64,000 nt of DNA, from positions 310,001-374,000 of the forward strand of contig JAEWBB010000011.1 of assembly GCA_023391375.1 (NCBI GenBank), read 5' to 3'. The notes below the pieces were generated by a model. It made no database searches, was not told where the DNA came from, and saw only the letters and a program-made list of their open reading frames with translations. Position numbers and translations under genes: made by a program. The stretch is from Pseudomonadota bacterium (GTDB lineage: Bacteria > Pseudomonadota > Alphaproteobacteria > Sphingomonadales > Sphingomonadaceae). This document shows, piece after piece, positions 34,303 to 42,311 of this stretch. How positions within the stretch are numbered: the first letter of the stretch is position 1; every line of letters starts with the position of its first letter.

Positions 34303-35103
34303 ATGCCGCGGACCATCACCGGATTTTCCAACGAGACCGTGAAGCGCATCCGGGCGCTTCGCGACAAGAAGACGCGCAAGAACGAAGGGCTATTCCTGGC
34401 CGAGGGCCTGCGCATCCTCGCCGAAGCGCGCGATTGCGGCCACTTGCCGGAAATCATCGCCTACGCTCCTGCCGGCGGCGTGCACCCGCTGGCGGCCGAG
34501 ATCGTCGCCGAGGCGGAAGCCAAGGGCGCGGACGTGATCGAGACCATGCCGGACATCCTGTCGAAAATGAGCGGCAAGGATAATCCGCAGGCGATCCTCG
34601 GCGCGTTCCGCCAACCGGACACGTCGCTGGCCAAGGTCGACCGCTCGGCCTCGCCCCTGTGGCTGGTGGCGCAGTCACTCCGCGATCCGGGCAATATCGG
34701 CACCATCCTGCGCACCGGCGATGCGACGGGCGCTGGCGGCCTCATCCTGGTCGACGATAGCGCGGACCCATTTTCGGTCGAAGCGGTCCGCGCCTCGATG
34801 GGGGCGATCTTCACGCAAGCGGTGGCCACGGCACGGTGGGACGAATTCGTCGGCTGGCTTCGCCAAGGGCCGGGCCAACTCGTCGGCACCAGCCTCAACA
34901 CGGATCATGATTACCTTGAGCCATTCTATGAACAGCCCTGCTTCCTGCTCGTCGGAAACGAGAGCCAGGGCTTGCCGTCGGCCTATGAGGAACAGTGCGA
35001 CCTGCTCGTCAAAATGCCGATGCTGGGCAAGGCCGACAGCCTCAACGCGGCGGTCGCCACGGCGGTGATGGCCTTCCACATCCGGGCCAGTTGGCGGAAC
35101 TAG
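34303..35103 (+). CDS. SpoU/TrmH-family RNA methyltransferase
   Basis: A 266-aa SAM-dependent RNA 2'-O-methyltransferase of the SPOUT class with a deep trefoil knot. The N-terminal substrate-binding domain (RALRDKKTRKNEGLFLAEG) is followed by the knot motifs SLRDPGNIGTILRTGDATG, LLVGNESQGLP and MPMLGKADSLNAAVATAV. The RNA target is not evident. ATG 34303 follows AAGGCGGCG and lies 7 bases after HPr. Confidence 0.9.
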   Translation: MPRTITGFSNETVKRIRALRDKKTRKNEGLFLAEGLRILAEARDCGHLPEIIAYAPAGGVHPLAAEIVAEAEAKGADVIETMPDILSKMSGKDNPQAILGAFRQPDTSLAKVDRSASPLWLVAQSLRDPGNIGTILRTGDATGAGGLILVDDSADPFSVEAVRASMGAIFTQAVATARWDEFVGWLRQGPGQLVGTSLNTDHDYLEPFYEQPCFLLVGNESQGLPSAYEEQCDLLVKMPMLGKADSLNAAVATAVMAFHIRASWRN

Positions 35104-35129
35104 GCCACCTCAGAATGGGTTGTTGCGGC

Positions 35130-35897
35130 ATGAAAACGATCTTCGCCGCAGCGCTCTCCACCCTCGCCCTTACGGCCTGCACAACCTATCCGGGGGAGCT
35201 CGGTCCCTATCCGCCGGGCAGTGGGCCGGGACCGGTGTTGCCCGGGGACGTGACCTATCGCGCCACCGGCACGGAACCGTTCTGGAGTCTCGATATCGGG
35301 CGGGACATGATCTTCACCGACCAGGGCCACATCGTTCGCGTCGTGCAACCCACACCGCGTCCGATCAACGGCGTGGCGGGCGAAATTTACCAGACACCCC
35401 GGATCAACGCGAACATCGTCCACGCGCCGTGCAGCGACGGGATGAGCGACCGCCGTTACCCCGACACGGTGCAGGTCCGGGTCGATGGCCGCGACTATCG
35501 CGGCTGCGGCGCGTCGACCGGCTGGGCCGGCTGGAACGGCGAAGGCACGCCGCCACCATCGGGCGGCATGAGCGCGACCGCGCTGTCAGGCACCAACTGG
35601 CGCGTGGCCACCGTCAATGGCGAGCCGACGCCGCCGAGCGGACCCTTTTTCATGAATTTCGGCGCTGATTCGCGGCTCAGTGCCAAGTTCGGCTGCAACA
35701 GCATGGGCGCCGGCTACAGCCAGAACGACGCGACCTTGTCGGTGGGCGCCGTCATGGCGACCCGCATGGCCTGCCCCGATATGCACTTTGAAAATGCCGC
35801 CTCGGCTGTGCTTGCCCGGCCGCTGACGGTCAGCGGCTACGGCAACCAGGTCACGCTGACGAGCAGCAGCGGCGCGATCACGCTCGTTCGTGCCTAG
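35130..35897 (+). CDS. META-domain lipoprotein
   Basis: A 255-aa predicted outer-membrane or periplasmic lipoprotein. The lipobox is LTAC with Cys17. Residues about 40-140 match the COG3650-type domain (YRATGTEPFWSLDIGRDMIF) and the C-terminal part is a META domain (LSGTNWRVATVNGE, KFGCNSMGAGYSQNDATLSVG, MATRMACPD). Such proteins are linked to envelope stress and novobiocin/heat resistance (HslJ type). ATG 35130 is chosen at the signal peptide. It shares CTAG with the rmuC stop. Confidence 0.82.
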   Translation: MKTIFAAALSTLALTACTTYPGELGPYPPGSGPGPVLPGDVTYRATGTEPFWSLDIGRDMIFTDQGHIVRVVQPTPRPINGVAGEIYQTPRINANIVHAPCSDGMSDRRYPDTVQVRVDGRDYRGCGASTGWAGWNGEGTPPPSGGMSATALSGTNWRVATVNGEPTPPSGPFFMNFGADSRLSAKFGCNSMGAGYSQNDATLSVGAVMATRMACPDMHFENAASAVLARPLTVSGYGNQVTLTSSSGAITLVRA

Positions 35898-37282
35898 GCG
35901 GCGTCCTCGTCGTTGTTCGGCGAAGGCAAGGCCGCTTCGCTGCCGTAGCGCGCCAGCGCTTCGACCGGCGGCACGACCTCGATCTCGCGAGCGCCCGGCT
36001 CGATATTTAGGTCACGGAACTTGCGGGCCGTGACTAGTGACCGGCCTTCGAAGCTTGAAACGAAGCTGTTGTAATTATTGACCGCGCTGGTCAGGCCGCT
36101 GCCCACTTTGCGAAGATCGCCCGCCGCCTTGGCTAACCGATCATAGAGTTCCTTGCCCAACTCACCGATCTGCCGCGCCTCCTTAGCCAGCTTTTCCTGT
36201 CGCCAGACTGCCGCGACGGTGCGTGCGATCGCGATCAGGTTGGTCGGTGTCGCAAGGAGCACCCGCTTGTCGAAGGCGAAGTCCCAAAGCTCACCGTCCT
36301 GTTCAAGTGCGGCGGAAAGGAAATGTTCGCCCGGGATGAACATGACGACATAGTCGGGCGCGTCTGAGAACTGGGACCAATAGGCCTTGTTGCCAAGCGC
36401 GTTGACATGCGCCTTGATAGCGCTCGCGTGTAACGAAAGATGCGCCGCCTTCTCGGCTTCGTCCACCGAGCCAAACGCGTCCTGGTAACTATTGAGGCTG
36501 ACCTTCGCATCGATGACGAGGCTTTGCCCGCCCGGCACTTTCAAAACGACATCCGGGCGCAATCGGCCGCCGTCTTCATCAGTCCTGCTGACTTCCGTCT
36601 GGAAATCACAATATTCGCTGAGACCGCAGCTTTCGAGCACGTTGCGCAATTGCTGCTCACCCCAACGACCCCGCGCCTTTGGAGCATTGCGAAGCGCGTT
36701 TACCAGCTTGGCCGCTTCGGCGGAGACCCGCTCCGTGCCGCTTTTCATCGCCTCGATATGGCCAGTGAGTAGGCCAAAGTCCTTGCGCCGTTCCTCTTCG
36801 ACCTTTCCCACCGCCTCTTCGTAGCGCTGGAGGCGCTCGTGCACGGGCTGAAGAAGCGATTTGAGGGTCTGGCCGGAAGCCGTTTCCGATTCCTTGAAAC
36901 GCTGGTCGGCGCGTTCCAGAAACTGACGCTGGGCGCTTTCCAGCAGCTTCCCGCCGACCTCGGCGAACTGCGCCCGCAGGCCTTCCTGGATTTCAACGAG
37001 TTGGGCAATTTGCTCGGCGTGCTTCTCCTCGCGGACCGCCTCCGCCGCGCGCAGCGCCGACAATTCGCCTGTGGCGACCTCGCGTTCCCGCTGCACCCGC
37101 TCCACTTCGCCCCGCGCCGCATCCCGCTCCTCACGCACGCCGTCGAGTTGGAGTCGCAGGCTTTCCGAAGCCGCCTTCGCCTGTTCGCCGCCCCGCGCGC
37201 CGAGCAGCCAGCCGAGGCCTACGCCGATCGCCAGCGCCACGACCGCCATCAGCACCGCCACCAAATCCACCGGCCCCTCCAT
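35894..37282 (-). CDS. rmuC: DNA recombination protein RmuC
   Basis: A 462-aa membrane-anchored coiled-coil nuclease-fold protein that limits inversions at short inverted repeats. It has one N-terminal transmembrane helix (VAVLMAVVALAIGVGLGWLLG), a long coiled coil at about 30-170, and the PD-(D/E)xK-like core: RGRWGEQQLRNVLESCGL, RPDVVLKVPGGQSLVIDAKVSL, FIPGEHFLSAAL. ATG 37282 is used (GTG 37285 is adjacent). It is divergent from the copper-storage-type gene. Confidence 0.93.
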   Translation of the reverse strand: MEGPVDLVAVLMAVVALAIGVGLGWLLGARGGEQAKAASESLRLQLDGVREERDAARGEVERVQREREVATGELSALRAAEAVREEKHAEQIAQLVEIQEGLRAQFAEVGGKLLESAQRQFLERADQRFKESETASGQTLKSLLQPVHERLQRYEEAVGKVEEERRKDFGLLTGHIEAMKSGTERVSAEAAKLVNALRNAPKARGRWGEQQLRNVLESCGLSEYCDFQTEVSRTDEDGGRLRPDVVLKVPGGQSLVIDAKVSLNSYQDAFGSVDEAEKAAHLSLHASAIKAHVNALGNKAYWSQFSDAPDYVVMFIPGEHFLSAALEQDGELWDFAFDKRVLLATPTNLIAIARTVAAVWRQEKLAKEARQIGELGKELYDRLAKAAGDLRKVGSGLTSAVNNYNSFVSSFEGRSLVTARKFRDLNIEPGAREIEVVPPVEALARYGSEAALPSPNNDEDAA

Positions 37283-37328
37283 CACGCACGGAACGAAACG
37301 CGAACCCTAGTCGCGAAGGGGCCCTTGC

Positions 37329-37366
37329 TCAAGCGGAACATTCGGCCCACCCTGCCGTTCGCTTGA
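37329..37366. promoter_or_regulatory. Imperfect inverted repeat upstream of the Cys-rich gene
   Basis: TCAAGCG-g-AAC and GTT-CGCTTGA pair over 10 bases with one bulged G and a 17-base loop. It ends 19 bases before the start of the 37385 gene, which has a very strong AAGGAGG ribosome-binding site. It could be an operator or a leader hairpin; nothing more can be said from sequence. Confidence 0.35.
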
Positions 37367-37384
37367 GGCAATGAAGGAGGGTTC

Positions 37385-37789
37385 ATGTCCATTCGCAAAA
37401 TGATCGGTTTCCACCCAGATGTCGTCCGCTCGGGCCACGTCAACCAGGCGCTCGGTGATGCGGTGCATCACGCCATGTATTGCGCGAAAATGTGCCTGAG
37501 CTGCGCCGACGCCTGCGTCGCCGAGGACATGAAGATGGACCAGTGCGTCCGCCTGTGCAGCGACTGTGCCGACATTTGCGACACGACCGCCCGCCTCGGC
37601 GCCCGTCGCACGGGATCGAACGAGCATATTTTGGTCGAGATGCTCGAACTGTGCGCCCGCGCCTGCGACGAATGCGCGGCGGAGTGTGAAAAGCACGACA
37701 ATGACCACTGCCGCCTGTGCGCGCAGATGTGCCGGGAATGCGCCGCCGACTGCCGCCGTGCTGCGGAAAGCATCAATCCTAAGGACTGA
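37385..37789 (+). CDS. Four-helix-bundle copper-storage-type protein (Csp3-like, DUF326)
   Basis: A 134-aa protein with 17 Cys arranged as CxxxC and CxxC repeats (YCAKMCLSCADAC, CVRLCSDCADIC, LCARACDECAAEC, CRLCAQMCRECAADC). These would line the core of a four-helix bundle and bind many Cu(I) ions, as in Csp proteins. There is no signal peptide, so it should be cytosolic, like Csp3. AAGGAGG precedes ATG with ideal spacing, suggesting strong translation. No copper exporter or CueR-type regulator is nearby. A VOC gene follows 3 bases later. Confidence 0.88.
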   Translation: MSIRKMIGFHPDVVRSGHVNQALGDAVHHAMYCAKMCLSCADACVAEDMKMDQCVRLCSDCADICDTTARLGARRTGSNEHILVEMLELCARACDECAAECEKHDNDHCRLCAQMCRECAADCRRAAESINPKD

Positions 37790-37792
37790 TCG

Positions 37793-38218
37793 ATGGCTGT
37801 GCCGCGCCACATCAGCGTGGTCACGCTGGGAGTCGAAGACCTCGACCGGAGCCGCCGTTTCTACGTCAACGGCTTCGGTTGGCCACCTGTGTTCGAAAAT
37901 GACGAGATCGTCTTCATCCAGATGAACGGGCTGGTGCTCGGACTATGGCTTCGCGACAAGCTGGCCGAAGACATGGCGCGCGCAGCGGCAGCTCCGGGCT
38001 CAGTCGCCCTGGCCCACAATGTGGAAAGCAAAGGCGCGGTGGAGGCGCTTCTAGATCGCCTCGCCGCGCATGGCGGCCGCACCTTAAGACCCGCCGACGC
38101 CCCACCGCACGGTGGTTTCCGCGGATACGTCGCCGATCCCGACGGGCACGCGTGGGAAATCGCCTACAATCCGGACTGGTCGATCGACGTTGAAGGCCGC
38201 GTGACGTTCGGAGTCTGA
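37793..38218 (+). CDS. VOC-superfamily (glyoxalase/dioxygenase-fold) protein
   Basis: A 141-aa vicinal-oxygen-chelate protein with two beta-alpha-beta-beta-beta modules: HISVVTLGVEDLDRSRRFYVNGFGW and AHNVESKGAVEALLDRL, ending GYVADPDGHAWEIAYNPDW. His5 and the Glu in WEIAYNP are likely metal ligands. The substrate is unknown. It starts 3 bases after the Cys-rich gene and ends one base from def on the other strand. Confidence 0.85.
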   Translation: MAVPRHISVVTLGVEDLDRSRRFYVNGFGWPPVFENDEIVFIQMNGLVLGLWLRDKLAEDMARAAAAPGSVALAHNVESKGAVEALLDRLAAHGGRTLRPADAPPHGGFRGYVADPDGHAWEIAYNPDWSIDVEGRVTFGV

Positions 38219-38219
38219 C

Positions 38220-38768
38220 CTAGGCGGCCCGGGCCGCGCGTTCCTTGCGGGTCTTGGCCAGTTTCTTCAACACCATGTCGCGCTTAAGCTTCGACAGATG
38301 GTCGATGAACAGCACGCCCTCAAGATGATCCATCTCGTGCTGGAGGCAGACCGCGAGCAGGCCATCGAGGTCCTGCTCATGGCTCTTGCCGTTCTCGTCC
38401 AGCCAGCGGGCCTTGATCCGGTCGGGGCGCATGACTTCCGCATACTGGTCGGGCACCGATAGGCAGCCTTCCGTGTACGGCACCTCGCTATCGGACGTCT
38501 CGAGGATTTCGGGATTGATGAACACCCGGGGCTCCTTGATCACCGGACTTTCGGGATCGTCGGGATTTTCGGGCTCCTGGAGGTCCATGACGAGAAGGCG
38601 GATCGGCTCGCCAACCTGCACCGCGGCAAGACCGATGCCCGGCGCGTCGTACATCGTTTCGAACATGTCCGCGATCAGCGCGCGAACGGTGTCGTCGACC
38701 TTGTCGACCGGCTTGGAAATTTCGCGAAGCACGGGCTCCGGCGTCTCGTAAATCTTAAGGATGGCCAT
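38220..38768 (-). CDS. def: Peptide deformylase
   Basis: Removes the formyl group from nascent protein N-termini. The 182-aa protein has the three metal-site motifs: GIGLAAVQVG (Val in place of the common Pro), EGCLSVPDQY with the Cys ligand, and QHEMDHLEG with two His ligands and the catalytic Glu. The start at 38768 (MAILKIYETP) is the family start. It lies downstream of recR and opposite fmt, whose product creates its substrate. Confidence 0.96.
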   Translation of the reverse strand: MAILKIYETPEPVLREISKPVDKVDDTVRALIADMFETMYDAPGIGLAAVQVGEPIRLLVMDLQEPENPDDPESPVIKEPRVFINPEILETSDSEVPYTEGCLSVPDQYAEVMRPDRIKARWLDENGKSHEQDLDGLLAVCLQHEMDHLEGVLFIDHLSKLKRDMVLKKLAKTRKERAARAA

Positions 38769-38799
38769 GGGGGCGATGTAGTCGCTCCGGCCCTTTGCA

Positions 38800-39396
38800 T
38801 CAACTGACCGGTCGCCGCGCCCGCAGCGCCTGCGCCAGCGTGCCCTCGTCGAGGTAGTCGAGTTCACCTCCGACCGGAAGGCCGTGCGCCAACTGCGTGA
38901 TCCGGATAGGGAATTTCTCGAGCCGTTCGGCCAGATAGTGGGCGGTCGTCTGGCCCTCCAGCGTTGCGTTCATGGCGAGCACGATCTCGTCGACGCCGCC
39001 ATCGGCGACACGACGCATGAGCTGGTCGATCGCGAGATCCTCGGGGCGCACGCCCTCCAGCGCGCTCAAGCGGCCGCCGAGCACGTGGAACCGACCCGGA
39101 AAGAGCCGCGAGCGGTCCAGCGCCCACAGGTCGGCGACTTCCTCGACAACGCACAGCATCTTGTCGTCGCGGCGCGGGTCCCTGCAGATGCTGCAAGGGT
39201 CGCTGGTGTCGACATTCCCGCAAGTGGAGCAGGTCGACAAGGTATCGGCCACTGCCTGCAGCGCCGCCAGCAGCGGCTCGAGCGCCGCTTCGCGCTTTTT
39301 CATCAAGTGCAGCACCGCCCGCCGCGCCGAGCGCGGGCCGAGGCCGGGGAGCCGTCCTAGCGCCTGAGTCAGCGCCTCGATCTGGTGCAATGCCAT
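38800..39396 (-). CDS. recR: Recombination protein RecR
   Basis: Works with RecF and RecO to load RecA at gaps. The 198-aa protein is full length, with the N-terminal HhH (LGRLPGLGPRSARRAVLHL), the four-Cys zinc finger (CSTCGNVDTSDPCSIC), the Toprim domain (LCVVEEVADLWALD) and the C-terminal Walker-B-like region (ITQLAHGLPVGGELDYLDEGTL). It is divergent from fmt across 58 bases and is followed by def. Confidence 0.96.
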   Translation of the reverse strand: MALHQIEALTQALGRLPGLGPRSARRAVLHLMKKREAALEPLLAALQAVADTLSTCSTCGNVDTSDPCSICRDPRRDDKMLCVVEEVADLWALDRSRLFPGRFHVLGGRLSALEGVRPEDLAIDQLMRRVADGGVDEIVLAMNATLEGQTTAHYLAERLEKFPIRITQLAHGLPVGGELDYLDEGTLAQALRARRPVS

Positions 39397-39454
39397 GGGG
39401 AGAACAGATAGGGGGATTGGCGGGCCGCGCAAGCATCGCCTAAGGCCATGGCCG

Positions 39455-40360
39455 ATGCGTATCGTCTTCATGGGATCGCCGGCGTTCGCCGTGCCGACGC
39501 TCGACGGCCTCGTTGTCGCCGGGCACGACGTCGTGGCGGCCTATTCGCAGCCGCCACGGCCCGCCGGCCGGGGCAAGGCGCTGCAGCCGACAGCGGTCGA
39601 GATGCGCGCGCGGGAGCTGGGCATCGAGGTGCGCACGCCCGTTTCGCTACGCAATGAAGAAGTACAGGCTGCTTTCCGAGCTCTGCAGCCCGACGTGGCC
39701 GTGGTCGCCGCCTACGGCCTGATCCTACCGCAGCCGATCCTCGACATTCCCGTCCATGGCTGCCTCAACGTTCATGGATCGCTCCTTCCGCGCTGGCGCG
39801 GCGCCGCCCCGGTCCAGCGCGCGATCATGGCCGGCGACGACGTCACCGGCGTGACGATCATGCAGATGGAGGCCGGACTGGATACTGGCCCGAAGCTGCT
39901 AAAGCGCGAGCTGCCGATTGACGAGAAGAACGCTGCGCAACTTACGGAAGAATTGTCGCTTTTGGGCGCATCGATGATGGTCGATGTGCTCGACGCGCTC
40001 GACGCGTGTCCACCGGTGCCGCAGCCGGATGACGGCGTCACCTACGCGGCCAAGATCTCCAAGGACGAAGCGCGTATCGACTGGTCGCGCCCCGCCTCGG
40101 AACTCCAGCGCCATGTCCAGGGCCTGGCTCCCTTCCCCGGCGCGTGGTTCGAAGCGAACGGCGAACGCATCAAGCTGCTCGATGCCGAAACGGTAGACGG
40201 TGACGGTGCGCCCGGCGAGATCGTCGGCGGACCGCTGGTGGTGGCCTGCGGGGAAGACTCGCTGCACTGTCGGACCCTCCAGCGTGCAGGCAAAGGCGCG
40301 ATGGGGGTGGAGAACTTCCTCCGGGGCTTCCCCCTGCCCGCAGGTACGCGCCTCGCATGA
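39455..40360 (+). CDS. fmt: Methionyl-tRNA formyltransferase
   Basis: Formylates initiator Met-tRNA using 10-formyl-THF. The 301-aa protein shows MRIVFMGSPAFAVPTL, SQPPRPAGRGKALQPTAV, the catalytic block LNVHGSLLPRWRGAAPVQRAI with the essential Asn and His, and the C-terminal OB domain. ATG 39455 is the family start. Its stop overlaps truA as ATGA. Confidence 0.96.
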   Translation: MRIVFMGSPAFAVPTLDGLVVAGHDVVAAYSQPPRPAGRGKALQPTAVEMRARELGIEVRTPVSLRNEEVQAAFRALQPDVAVVAAYGLILPQPILDIPVHGCLNVHGSLLPRWRGAAPVQRAIMAGDDVTGVTIMQMEAGLDTGPKLLKRELPIDEKNAAQLTEELSLLGASMMVDVLDALDACPPVPQPDDGVTYAAKISKDEARIDWSRPASELQRHVQGLAPFPGAWFEANGERIKLLDAETVDGDGAPGEIVGGPLVVACGEDSLHCRTLQRAGKGAMGVENFLRGFPLPAGTRLA

Positions 40361-41097
40361 CCCGCTGGCGCCTCACCGTCGAATATGACGGAGGGCCGTT
40401 CATGGGATGGCAGCGCCAGGACCATGGCCCCAGCGTCCAGCAGGCGATCGAAGAGGCGATCGGCCGGATGACTGGCGAAGAGGTGAGGCTGCACTGCGCG
40501 GGGCGGACGGACGCCGGAGTGCACGGGCTGGCGATGACGGCGCATGTCGACATTGCCAAGGAATTGACCGCCCATCGCCTTCGCGAAGGCGCCAACGCCC
40601 TTGCCCGGCCCGCTCCTGTCAGCATTACCGCGGCCGAGCCCGTCGCCGACGATTGGCACGCGCGCTTCTCATGCATCGGCCGGCGTTACCTCTACCGGAT
40701 CCTCAATCGACGTGCCCCGCCGGCGCTTGACCGTGGACGAGTCTGGCACATCGCGCTTCCGCTCGATGCCGACGCGATGCGAAGCGGCGCGGATTTCCTG
40801 ATCGGACGTCATGACTTCACGACGTTCCGATCGGTGAATTGCCAGTCCGAAAGCCCTCTCAAGACGCTCGACCGCCTCACGGTCGAGCGCGTGGGCGAGG
40901 AAATCCACGTTCGCGCCGAGGCCCGCAGCTTTCTCCACCACCAGGTCCGATCGATGGTCGGATGCCTCGCCCTGGTCGGCCAGGGCCGATGGACCCCCGA
41001 GGACGTCAAGTCGGCGCTGGAGGCGAAGGACCGGCAGGCGCTCGGGTACAACGCTCCGCCCCAAGGGCTCTATTTTGTCGAGGCCCTCTATCCCTAA
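40357..41097 (+). CDS. truA: tRNA pseudouridine(38-40) synthase TruA
   Basis: Isomerises uridines in the anticodon arm of tRNAs. The 246-aa protein has the family motifs YDGGPFMGWQRQ and the catalytic Asp in CAGRTDAGVHGL. The SFLHHQVRSMVGCL region follows near the C-terminus. It is coupled to fmt by ATGA and its TAA overlaps the convergent decarboxylase stop. Confidence 0.96.
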   Translation: MTRWRLTVEYDGGPFMGWQRQDHGPSVQQAIEEAIGRMTGEEVRLHCAGRTDAGVHGLAMTAHVDIAKELTAHRLREGANALARPAPVSITAAEPVADDWHARFSCIGRRYLYRILNRRAPPALDRGRVWHIALPLDADAMRSGADFLIGRHDFTTFRSVNCQSESPLKTLDRLTVERVGEEIHVRAEARSFLHHQVRSMVGCLALVGQGRWTPEDVKSALEAKDRQALGYNAPPQGLYFVEALYP

Positions 41098-42311
41098 ACC
41101 AGCCGCTCTGTCGCGGCGGGTTGCGAGAGGAATGCCTGCGGGCTGGAGGTGAGGCCATAGGCTCCCGCGCAGAAGATCGCGATCAGGTCTCCGATTTCGG
41201 TCCGCGGCAGCATCACCTCGTCGCCCAAAAGGTCGAGCGGCGTGCACAAACAACCGGTTACCGTCACTTCTTCGGTCGGCGTCTCGACAAAGCGCGTGGC
41301 GTTCGCGATCGGATAGTTGCGTCGCAGCAATTGCCCGAAATTGCCGGTCGCGGCGAGCATGTGCTGGAGGCCGCCGTCGGTAATGATGAAGGTGCGACCG
41401 CCGCTTTCCTTCCGATCGATGACCCTCGTAAGATAGACGCCCGCCTCGCCCACCAGCCAACGGCCGAGTTCGATGGCGAACGTCGTATCGGCAAGGATCG
41501 GGAGACGAGTCGCCAAGGCCGCTACCAGCGCGCTTCCGACCGCCGCGATGTCGAGCGGCTCGTCGCCCGGGGCGTAGGGAATGCCGAAACCGCCGCCGAG
41601 ATTGACCTCCGCCGGCGCCGCTCCGATGTCGCCCGCCAGCGATCCTGCCAGCGACAATGTGGCGGACTGCGCCTCGATCAAGGCGTCGGCGCGCAGCACC
41701 TGGCTTCCGGCGTACACGTGAAAGCCGCGCCAATCGGCTCCTGCCCCAAGCAACGCGCGGACAAGCGCAGGCACCCGGGCCGCATCAACCCCGAACGGGC
41801 TGGCGAGCCCGCCCATCTTCATCCCCGCACCCTTGAGCGCGAACGGCGGATTCACGCGCACTGCGAGTTTGGGCGTCGCGCCCAATTGCTCGGCGATGGC
41901 CAGCGCCCGCTTCGCCTCGCTCTCCGATTCGATATTGATCGTCACGCCCTTGGCGATGGCCGAACGCAGTTCGTCGTCGCGCTTTCCGGGGCCTGCGAAA
42001 CTTACGGGTTTCGACAACCCTGCGCTGGCCTCGAGGCGGCTCAGCTCGCCGGCGCTCGCCAGGTCGAAGCCATCGACGAACGTGTCTAGGTGCGCGAGCA
42101 ATGGGCCATAAGGATTTGCTTTCACGGCATAATGCAGGGCCATGCCGGGGAATGCGGCGCGAAACTTCTCCGCTTGGGCGGAGATGCGCTTTGCGTCATA
42201 AAGGAAGAGCGGGGTCTCGATGACCTGCCTGTTCGCCGAGACACCACCGACGATCAACGTCCCGTCGTCGGCCGCCAAGAAGCCCGCTGGTATCGGTCCC
42301 ATCGGCTTCAC
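41094..42311 (-). CDS. PLP-dependent decarboxylase, exosortase-A-associated type
   Basis: A 405-aa fold-type III enzyme related to diaminopimelate/ornithine decarboxylase. The PLP lysine should be K64 in HYAVKANPYGPLL. Other signs are GFHVYAGSQVL, NLGGGFGIPYAPGDEP for the phosphate loop, and GCLCTPLDLLGDEVMLP and IFCAGAYGLTSSP near the C-terminus. It overlaps the acyl-CoA ligase as ATGA. The pair resembles the ligase/decarboxylase set that accompanies exosortase A loci (TIGR03099/TIGR03098 types, from memory). No exosortase or PEP-CTERM protein is seen here. The substrate is unknown. Confidence 0.82.
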   Translation of the reverse strand: MKPMGPIPAGFLAADDGTLIVGGVSANRQVIETPLFLYDAKRISAQAEKFRAAFPGMALHYAVKANPYGPLLAHLDTFVDGFDLASAGELSRLEASAGLSKPVSFAGPGKRDDELRSAIAKGVTINIESESEAKRALAIAEQLGATPKLAVRVNPPFALKGAGMKMGGLASPFGVDAARVPALVRALLGAGADWRGFHVYAGSQVLRADALIEAQSATLSLAGSLAGDIGAAPAEVNLGGGFGIPYAPGDEPLDIAAVGSALVAALATRLPILADTTFAIELGRWLVGEAGVYLTRVIDRKESGGRTFIITDGGLQHMLAATGNFGQLLRRNYPIANATRFVETPTEEVTVTGCLCTPLDLLGDEVMLPRTEIGDLIAIFCAGAYGLTSSPQAFLSQPAATERLV

